This document shows positions 32,746-42,131 of a stretch of 64,000 bases of DNA, piece by piece. The DNA comes from Heliocidaris tuberculata (lineage: Eukaryota; Echinodermata; Echinoidea; Camarodonta; Echinometridae): positions 39,551,798 to 39,615,797 of the forward strand of contig CM046842.1 of NCBI GenBank assembly GCA_025618425.1, written 5' to 3'. Numbering within the stretch: the stretch's first letter is position 1; each line of letters starts with the position of its first letter. Below the pieces are notes generated by a model. The model searched no databases. It was not told the origin of the DNA and worked only from the letters and a program-made list of their open reading frames with translations. A program made the position numbers and the translations under genes.

Positions 32746-34024
32746 GGAATGAATAAAAATATTCTATTTCTTCCAACTCTGAACAGTTTGAACCACCTGA
32801 AAATTGATGATAAAGGAAAGGCAGTCATTAGGCATTCTCAAATTGTAAAGATACGTGGTGTAACGCAGGTGTCATGGAACAAGGTTTTTCTTTAATAAGA
32901 TGAACAATGACAAAGATCATTCATAAAGATTAGGAAAGAAAAAAAAAACCTTCTTTGTGATGGTCACTATTTTCCACCAAGATCTCTTCAAATTTACCTA
33001 AATTTCTTATTCCTTTGCTAGCTGTACTGTCTGATGATCGAAAATATATGTTTGAACGTGCATGATTTAGGACCAAATTTGTATTCTAATCTGTACATTT
33101 ATATTGCTTGAAATAGGGTCTCTCCAGATGGTGGCATTTACTAGTGACCTTTATAAAGATGGTTCATCTTGTGGAAAGGAACTAGTATACATGTAGTATG
33201 TAATTGATTTCAGAGTTTGGGTGAAATTGATGTACACAGCTGAATCAAAGTTATTTACGCAAATCTCTAGTTAACTGATCAGGTGAGAAGGAGATACGTT
33301 ATTCGTGAGCGATTGAAATAGCTAGAACATTTGTACCTAATAGTGTGTTTTACAAAATATTGTCTGTTGTGAGGCAGAAGGGCATTAACTCTGTATTAAA
33401 GAATATTAGGTTAATGCCTTCTAGTTCTCAATGGATGTTATAAGATGTACTGAGTTTGATCAAAAGTATCATTTCATGCACTTATTGTTTTTAGTCCTAA
33501 AACAGATATATCAAAAATATACATTACATATTCGCATATATATATACACAGATTTACGCAATGCTATGTATTGCTTGCGTTTAGCTTATAGATTCATGTA
33601 GAAAACTTTTCTCAAAAATTGGTGCATTATGCATATATATTTGTCAAATATTTGAAGTAAATTTTTCCACATGTGTATAGTGATTAGTTTGAAAAGAGGA
33701 AATTATTGCTGTAAATAAGTTTACAAATATGTTATAAATGCATTTTATTTTGTTATTATGTCAAAGGAAAAAAGAGCTTGTACAATTATACTTGCACATA
33801 CGTGATCCTAGGTTCGTAATTTGTATCTTTCGTACATTTGCTGACATTTATGAGTAATTTTGCTGTTTTTCTTGGAACTTTTTATTGCACTTTGAATGTA
33901 CTGTAGTTGTACAGAGAAAAATCATGAAATATGTTAAATTTTCCAAGAGTTTGTATTGAATCTCTTTTCTTTGTCGTTTCATCCATTATTAGGTTTTTAA
34001 TTGCTTCCTTTTCATCGCTCTGAT

Positions 34025-34030
34025 AATAAA
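34025..34030 (+). terminator. candidate poly(A) signal
   Basis: AATAAA followed 20-50 bases later by TTGTGTTCGTTGTCTGAG, a GT-rich downstream element. This is the best poly(A) context on the + strand after the NHERF-like stop codon. Confidence 0.5.
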
Positions 34031-34439
34031 ACAAAATATGAATCAAATGATTTCTTGTGTTCGTTGTCTGAGTTCTTTTTTGTCCAAGAATTTTTTTTTT
34101 TTTTTTAAGGCATACACCCAGAGACCTGTTTAAGGGGATGAGGGTGATAGCATTTCCCTTTTTGTCATTTTTGTTTCTTTTTTTAGTCTAATAAGTACAA
34201 ACATGCATGTAAAGAGCTAATGACCTCTTTTTTGTTACATTTTTCAGAATGGGGATGTTTCTGATGAGGTTCCACCACAAAAGATTCAACTTTAAATTCC
34301 TAATGTTGCTTTTAAAAGAACTTTATCTAAGCTGAAAACAAGTACAAAATACATTCACAATGTACAATTTGTCTTTCGTACTTAAGTAATGAATTGAATA
34401 CGGGCCAAGTTCAAGAAAATCTAGAAAGTAACACTTTGA

Positions 34440-34660
34440 ACATTTTGTGTGTAGCAGCAAATGGGAGTTGTCTGACATTACATTACAGAGATATTGCCAG
34501 TTCACCAATTCAAAATTCATACATGGCCATGCATGGCCATGCATAGTGATTTCAAATTTCAGATTCATAACTTTCTTACGGTTTACTTGATTTTGTTATA
34601 ACTTTCACTAATCAGTCTCTTCAATTTTTCTGCTTTCTCTCAAAGTTACTTGACATTTAA
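34440..34660 (+). mobile_element. half of a TTAA foldback MITE
   Basis: GGGAGTTGTCTGACATTACA and TAACTTTCTTACGG match the right arm of the element at 46324. It ends at the TTAA (34657-34660) from which the next element starts. CATGGCCATGCATGGCCATG inside is a small local duplication. Confidence 0.65.
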
Positions 34661-35168
34661 AGGGCAATCCATCCTTTGTAATAAGTTGCTTTATTTGAAG
34701 GTAGAAAAATGAGAGGAACAGTGTAGAGGAAGTTTGAGGGAAAGAATTCAGACAAAGAAAGTTATGAATGTCTGAAAAAATGAGATTACTAAAACTATGC
34801 GAATCTTAAATTAGCAATTTGGTGAGTTGATTGTCACATACTTGCGGACAACTCTCCTGTTTGTCATACACAAAAATATCAATTTGCGGTTTTCTCTGAA
34901 GTGCCTTTACCCTTGGGGCAGTACTCAAAATATATTGTAGATAGCATATTGTTATAGGTCCTCATGAGAGAAAAAGATCCTACAGAGTGATACATTTTGA
35001 CAAAAAATGAAATTTCAGTCATTTTTTTGTGTTGGAGCAAATGCGTGAGTTGTCTGCCACTACATCACAGGGACATTACCTATTCGGCCAATTTCAAATT
35101 CCCATATGTATAGTGATTACTACTTTCAAAAATTAATAATTTTCTCATCGCTTGTCTGAAATAACTTG
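34657..35168 (+). mobile_element. TTAA foldback MITE (right end lost)
   Basis: Left end TTAAAGGGCAATCCATCCTT, middle GGCAGTACTCAAAATATATT and right-arm TAATTTTCTCATCGCTTGTC match the complete copy at 46324-46914. The last 40 or so bases and TTAA are missing. Confidence 0.75.
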
Positions 35169-36060
35169 GGACCAGGGTCTGCGGAAATGAGTGATATATA
35201 GACCTCCCACTAGAGAAACATAAATAACATCACAGAAAGTAACAATAAACATACACAGACACTTTCCAGGTACAGAGTACAGCAGTCTTTAATTGTATCA
35301 TTATGTCTATAATCTTACAATAAAATCCCATAATTTCCCAGCAGTATGAATATATACTATGTTACAGAGTTTACATTACTACATGTACATTGTACATATT
35401 GAGTTGCATGAAAATCAAATGATAAAACAAACATAAGATTTATATGTAATAAATGTTTATGAGTGTACAATGTACATAACCTTTTTTGCACCCTAAAAAC
35501 CGTGTGCCTATCCCTAAATAAATATCTAAAGAAGAAGGGAGAAAAAAACAAAACATCAGTATACTGGTACATGAATTTTAATCAGCATACTCAGATCGTT
35601 GGCTTTCTAACAAAATATAGAAAATCAGAGCTTTATATGGCCCTTTAAATGGTGTATGTTTTTGTTACAGGTCTTACAAATGCTTCACAAGAGTTTGAAG
35701 TCGCCTATATATTTTTGCTGAATTTTTTTCATTTCCCTACAGGTAGGTTTCAAAGAATGTTACAGAAAAAGCCTATGAAACACAGGCACCTGTATCGACG
35801 ATCCCAAAAATTATTATGAAGTCATATATTATAGGACTATTTCATACCTATTTCAGCAGGTGTGTAAATAATGACTTTATTTGAAGGATCAGAGCCTGCA
35901 CCTTTGAATGTTCTTAACAGAAATATGGAGCCATACAAATGCTGTGAATCATCATCAACTTACAATGATGGAATACAAAATTAGACATTATAACGTAAAT
36001 ATTTGGTCAATAATAAAAACGCACATCATGTGGGCTTAATGCTTACTTAAATTGCACTTT
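35169..36060. other. non-coding, nothing recognised
   Basis: AT-rich sequence with ACATGTACATTGTACAT near 35383. Opposed frames at 35357-35648 overlap each other and lack domains. Confidence 0.5.
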
Positions 36061-36062
36061 AA

Positions 36063-36806
36063 TCAGATAAGATCAGGGGTGGTATTATAAAAGCTACAGT
36101 ACAGTATGTTAGCGTGAAAAGTATGTTAAGCTAACATAATGGGTATTCTGAAAACTGTCAAGTGCAAAACTATGTTAACAGAGTTTTGGGCGGGAAGATG
36201 CAGCGCGCATAAGTCTAACTTTACACAAGCCTCATGCACAGACTTTACATAGTAGTTAACATTGCTTTGGTATTCTAAAACCTCTTTTAACCTAAAGATA
36301 ACATAGAAGTTAACATAAAACGTAACATTGGTCTAGGGGTCTTTTAAATATGATACATCAGTATATCTATACATAAAATGCAGAAGATATTTTCTTTTCT
36401 GTGTTTTTCTGATTTGGTTTCTGTGATAACTATCATAATCATTCTGCGAATCTATAACTTTTGAACGTGAAACAGACATAGAAAACCTAAAAAAGAAAGG
36501 AATAAAGTAGTTTTTTATGGACACTTTCGCAAGAAAGGTAGTGCGTATGAAATGATAATAACTCAATAAATGTGCGCCATATTTGACATACTAGTAGGCG
36601 CGATCACACGAGAAGCATGATTGGCTAAGAGTACATTTTAACAGTGATTATGATTGGAGTATCAATGATAAATGGGCATGTTGGGGGCGTAACCTTAAAA
36701 AAAGATAACATACCCTTAACATAATTTTCAGAATACCGATTTAGAGGCACATGTATGTCAAGGGTATTAACATAGAAGTTAACATAGTTTTCAGAATACC
36801 GCCCCA
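36063..36806. mobile_element. element with GGTATTCTGAAAA inverted ends
   Basis: Starts GGGGTGGTATTATAAAAGCT and ends TTTTCAGAATACCGCCCC. Between are several direct and inverted copies of TTAACATAGTTTTCAGAATA and of AAGTATGTTAAGCTAACAT. No coding sequence that I recognise; the 77-codon minus-strand frame has no domain. Confidence 0.65.
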
Positions 36807-37902
36807 GGAATGAAACCCCTTCGGAATTTGAGTGTTAATGTGTTGGTAGTACAGAGGTGCCACCAAGTTTTTGAGCAAATTTTTTACAAAGGAACTTTCG
36901 TTTCATTTGTAAATTAAGAATAAAAAAGATTAGATGAGAAAAAATCTCATAAGAATAAATCTCATGGTGAAGGTACATGAACCTATTAAGGTTTCAGAAA
37001 GAAAATTGTACCTAGCCATTTTGAGTCTAAACCAAACGTTTGGATGATCGAATGCCTGGCCGCGATTTGCCGCCCCAGGGCATCAAAGTGGTCAAAGAGG
37101 CCAGCTCTCTACAGAGGCAAGCTGTCTATCAGATTTATTGACATACACATGATCTGGTGACATTTGCTACAGTATGTGGTTAATTTCTAGCACTAATCTG
37201 AATCTGAATCCAAACTCCAACCTTAGACTCAACACTGTAACTAACCCCTAACCCTATCCTAGGCCAAAACCCAGTCTCAATCTAAAGCCAAGCCCTTCAT
37301 CTTTTGACAGAATAAAGCCTGAAACAAATGTCACTAGAGTAAATGTTTCATCACCCTATCTGTCGTGGCCCTTTCTATAAAGGCCAACACTCATCATTGG
37401 CATTTCTTTTTTCATCTGTTAGGGAGAAAATCTACAAAGACTACCTTTCTAAAGTGGCCAATTCCATTCACAAGGTCACCTTGTGTTTCTACAGTTCACT
37501 ATGTCAATAATTGGCCAGCACCCAGTAACTATACGAGGAAACTTTGACGCACTGTAAACTGCCTAAATGTCTTTAATGACGTCATGGTTTTCAATGGGAT
37601 GTCGGTGAATGCTGCCCCGGTGATAATAAGAAAAAAAACAACAACCAAGTGTATCTTCTCTCTGACATGGATACAGACGAGGGTAACAGATATGTCAATG
37701 CATACTTTCAACATGAAAAATTGCTTTGGTCCTCTCAATGAACCCTCTAGGATGGTGAAAGGTCATATTTCACTCAGTTTGGACAAAGGGTAAACGAATT
37801 CCTGCCTTGGAGCCTGTCTTCATGTAGTTCATAGTTCAAAGTTCAAAGATCAAGATTAGAAAGCCCTGTGTTCAGGTCATGCATTTAAACATCAATTCTT
37901 TA
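36807..37902. other. intergenic; includes CTAACCC-like stretch
   Basis: About 37195-37300 has irregular CTGAATC and CTAACCCCTAACCCTAT sequence. The rest is unassigned and is taken to be the 3' flank or UTR of the minus-strand gene. A minus-strand poly(A) signal was not placed with confidence. Confidence 0.45.
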
Positions 37903-38241
37903 TCATGTTGAGTCCTTGCGTGTGCTGAACAACCGCCCCGTCACCGGACAAACCGCTTTATTCCTCGCGCACTGCGTATGCGTGATGACACCGTTTGGAT
38001 ACCGGACGAACGTCGGCTCGCTGAATGGCCGCTGACACACCTGACACGTTCGATCCTCGGTCATTGGGATGAGGCAGCGGCTATTGTGGACAATTTCTCC
38101 GCGTAGGTGCAGGTTCTCGCTGCGCGTCAGGGTGTGTTCTACGCGTGACATGCGACTCCCGTGGGTGCTGGAGCGGATTGACTGGGAGAGGAAACGTGAG
38201 ATGAGCCCAACTGACCAGGTCTCAGGAAGGAGTTGAAGAAC
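37903..38241 (-). CDS. TGFBRAP1: TGFBRAP1-like last exon with zinc-binding end
   Basis: Acceptor CTCCTTTCAACAG; 112 codons and TGA at 37903-37905. VLQLLPETWSVGLISRFLSQ is followed by RSENLHLRGEI and by the Vps39-type zinc-binding motif: Cys-x2-Cys in RTCQVCQRPF and the His/Cys pair in THTQC. The upstream open reading through the intron is not coding. A CpG-containing, GC-balanced exon. Confidence 0.9.
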   Translation of the reverse strand, partial: VLQLLPETWSVGLISRFLSQSIRSSTHGSRMSRVEHTLTRSENLHLRGEIVHNSRCLIPMTEDRTCQVCQRPFSEPTFVRYPNGVITHTQCARNKAVCPVTGRLFSTRKDST

Positions 38242-41200
38242 CTGTTGAAAGGAGACAGGAAACATGAAATAAACGAATAGAACAAAATTACCATAAGAGT
38301 ACAGAATTAAAACATCCTCATAAATTTTCAAATCTAAGAGCAAAACTTATGTATATCAGGAATAATTGACGCAAGGACATGACATTTATCTTGACTCTCA
38401 TTTCATCTGTTTTTCCTTTTGTGCCTTTGAATAGATATTAGAAGTTCCATATAGATGTTGCCATACAAATGCCTATTATCATAAACATACATGTATTATC
38501 GATATCTAAATAGGGCTTAAAGGTAAAGTCCACTCTGATATCAAATTGATTTTAATAAAAGCAGAAATTAAGAGAAACAAAAAAATGAAAGTTTGAAATA
38601 AACATAAAAAGAATGAAAAATCAAATTATTTTTTTAAATTTCTCAGAACTCAACTTTCCCTTTAAAGGGATAGTTCACCATGATGACAAGTTGGTTTTAA
38701 AAGAAGCAGAAAAATTAAAGAAACAGATCAGTGAAGGTTGAGCAAAATCCAATAAGAAATAAGAAAGTTATGAATTTTTGAAGTGGTAATCAATCAGACA
38801 CAAATTGGCAACTCCGTGACGTATCTTGCAAGCTCTTCTCTCATTTGCCCTGTACCCCAAAAATCATGAATTTCCATTTTCTCTAAAGGAAATATTCAAT
38901 CATACATGCACCTTAGATATAATAACTGCTCATATGTTTTTACACAAAACCTGTATGAAACAAATACATTTCTTCATCAAAAACTAAGAAAATTAAAATT
39001 TATGAAATTTTCTGTATTGAGCAAATGGGAGAGAAGCTCGCAAGATACGTCATGGAGTTGCCAGTTTGTGTCTCATTGATTACAACTTCAAAAATTCATA
39101 ACTTTCTTACTTCTTATTGGATTTTGCTCAAACTTTCAACGATCTGTTTCTTCAATTTTTCTGCTTCTTTTAAAGCCAACTTGTACATGTAATCAGGGTG
39201 GACTATCCCTTTAAAGGGGAAGGCCATCCAGATATCAAAATGGTTTACAGAAACAGATCAGTGACAAGTTTTTAAAAATTCTGATAAATGATCAGGTCCC
39301 CGTTTCATAAAACTTGGTATCAATGGCAACTGCCATGGGCACAAATCCCCAAAAATCCCCAAAAGATGGGGGGGGGGGGGGGGGACATGTCCCCCTGTCC
39401 CCCCCCATCTTTTTGAAGATAGGCAAATGTCCCCCCCGCCCTCCTTTTTTGAATAACCTTTTTTTTTTTTTTTTGCTTGTCAGAGAATTTTGGAGGCGAA
39501 TGTCCCCCCCCCCAAAAAAAAAAAAAATGTCAAAATGGATTTGCGCCACTGGCAACTGCCAATTTCTATGACAAATTTGCACTCAGCCAATCAGATTCAA
39601 GGATTTCAGTAGCTTGTAACACTCACTGTAACTTGTTATTTATAACTAGTTTTATGAAACAGGGCCCAGAATTTCATTTGAACTTACCCTGACAGTATCA
39701 AAGTCAGCATCTGGGCTGTTCAGTAGATTCATAGCAGGCCCCAGGAGAGAATCTTTTTTCCTGTATCAATGTGAGTGACAAAAACAATCTAGAGTTCTGA
39801 AAACTATAACACTCATAGTCAAGTGGTTTAAACACTGGACTGGAGAAGCGAAGGTCGTGGGTTCGATCCCCGACTCGCCATTTATGTCCTTCAGCAAGAC
39901 ATTTTATCTACATTGCTTCTCTCCACCCAGGTGTTAAATGGGTACCCGGTAGGATGCGACAGTCACTGTGGATTGATCAGCACTGTGAGCATCTGTAAAA
40001 AGGCGCATGGCTGGAATGCTCCCCAGGGAGTGGAGAAGGTGCATACATTGTCTGTGTGCAGGCAAGCCATGAATCCGATGACCGGAGTAACAAGTGAATG
40101 AGTAAATTACGCAATGCGTAATAAATGTCCCCGCCGGAAGTGCAGATCTGTGGAAATTAACTAGCCTGAACCTTAAAACTTCAGTGAAAAACTTTAGTGA
40201 ATAAAATAATAATGTTACTGCATGCAAAAGAAGAGAAAACCAACAATGCATGTATACAACTGAAATATAAAACATGAAAACATTATGAACCTTCAGCCAT
40301 TTTGAATAAATTTGCATAAATTTGCATGAATAATGAATTTCAAAATTCTGGGTAGAAGTTTGGAAGCCCCCACCCAGCCCTATCAGATAAAACAATCGGA
40401 ATCAAAATCCGATGTGAAATAGAGGAGAAGTAGCATTTTTCGTCAATTTTGAATAAATTTGCATAAATTTGCATAATTAAAGAATTTCAAAATTCTGTGT
40501 AGAAGTTTGAAAGCCCCCACCCAGCCCTATCAGATAAAACAATCGGAATCAAAATCCGATGTGAAATAGAGGAGAAGTAGCATTTTTCGTCAATTTTGAA
40601 TAAATTTGCATAAATTTGCATAATTAATGAATTTCAAAATTTCGAGCGATCGCCAATAGGGTAAAAATGCCCGGATGCAGGTATCGGGGTGCGTTTGCTA
40701 TGCAATGTGGGACAGCTTTTGTGACCTAGTTACTTCCGGAATCTGACCGGTCGGTGAATGACCCGGCGGCCGTGCATAACCTCTCAAATCAGCTTTCCAA
40801 GATACGGCTTTGTCATTTAAGTCTCGAACAGAGCCGTCCGCAGCGGGCACCCGTCGTCGCTTTCTGCCGGACGCCTCCCGGTCGCAAGGATCAATAACGC
40901 TGTAACATTCAGCGGCTCTCCGTACTAGCAATTCCAATTCGAGTTTGCGTTTTCCGTTGCATGGAATGCCTCTTTCTGTCAGAAAAGCTTTCAGCTGCAG
41001 AACGGTCATATTCTTGAAGTCTTGAGAAACGCTCGCCATGACAATTCTACGATTACCTTAACTTTTATTAGATAAGTTTGAAGAAAAATTCCTGAAGTGT
41101 GTACCACGGTTACTGTAACTTAGCATCCGTATACACCGGAAGTACACAGGTCCCGGAAGTTGAATGAGAATTCGCCAAAAACGGTACATCCGGGCATTTT

Positions 41201-42087
41201 TACCCTATTGGCGATCGCTCGAATTCTGTGTAGAAGTTTGAAAGCCCCCACCCAGCCCTATCAGATAAAACAATCGGAATTTAATTCCGATGTGAAATAG
41301 AGGAGAAGTAGCATTTTTCGTCGATTTTGAATAAATTTGCATAAATTTGCATAATTATTGAATTTCAAAATTCTGTGTAGAAGTTTGGAAGCCCCCACCC
41401 AGCCCTATCAGATAAAACAATCGGAATCAAAATCCGATGTGAAATAGAGGAGAAGTAGCATTTTTCGTCGATTTTGAATAAACTTGCATAAATTTGCATA
41501 ATTATTGAATTTCAAAATTCTGTGTAGAAGTTTGGAAGCCCCCACCCAGCCCTATCAGATAAAACAATCGGAATCAAAATCCGATGTGAAATAGAGGAGA
41601 AGTAGCATTTTTCGTCGATTTTGAATAAACTTGCATAAATTTGCATAATTAATGAATTTCAAAATTCTGTGTAGAAGTTTGGAAGCCCCCACCCAGCCCT
41701 ATCAGATAAAACAATCGGAATCAAAATCGGCCAAGAAATGACGGAGAAGTAGCATTTTCTAACATTTGAGCACACACGGACAGACGGACGGACGGACGGA
41801 CGGACGGACACACACACACACACACACACACACGTACCTGTGCGCGCATAATAACCGATGACATCTTTTACAACCTAGAATTTGACCGCATAACCGATGA
41901 CCCGTCTGAAATTTTTCTATACAACTGACGACTTGTTCGCGTAACACTAACTGATGACCTACCCCTATATGCAAAAGCATGTAATTTGGGTCTAACTGCG
42001 CAGGTCTGCAAACCGATGACGTCATCGGTTCGCTGTGTGTCATCGGTCCGAATGTAAAGTTCATGCCTATGTCATCGCTTTAAATGG

Positions 42088-42131
<44 letters not shown>

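Larger units (their letters stand above)
29128..34048 (+). other. repeat-poor AT-rich stretch, candidate long 3' UTR
   Basis: Nearly 5 kb with only one recognisable MITE (31827-32206) and one tandem duplication, in contrast to both flanks. It holds no coding exon on either strand. It ends at an AATAAA (34025) followed by GT-rich sequence (34051-34080). An earlier AATAAA is at 31166. I suggest the 3' UTR of the NHERF-like gene, not proven. Confidence 0.35.
40295..41768. repeat. 147 bp tandem array
   Basis: The block GAATTTCAAAATTCTG starts at 40335, 40482, 40629, 41360, 41507 and 41654: exactly 147 bases apart within the runs before and after an insertion. Units carry GCCCCCACCCAGCCCTATCA and GAAATAGAGGAGAAGTAGCA. 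The units are nearly identical, so the array is young or homogenised. It leads into a GACG microsatellite at 41768. Arrays of ~150 bp plus an ACGG-type microsatellite are typical of Helentron-related elements in invertebrates; that link is inferred. Confidence 0.9.

Noticed and set aside
39934..40395. 153-codon minus-strand frame
   Set aside because: Crosses the SINE at 39811 and the start of the 147 bp array; no domain.
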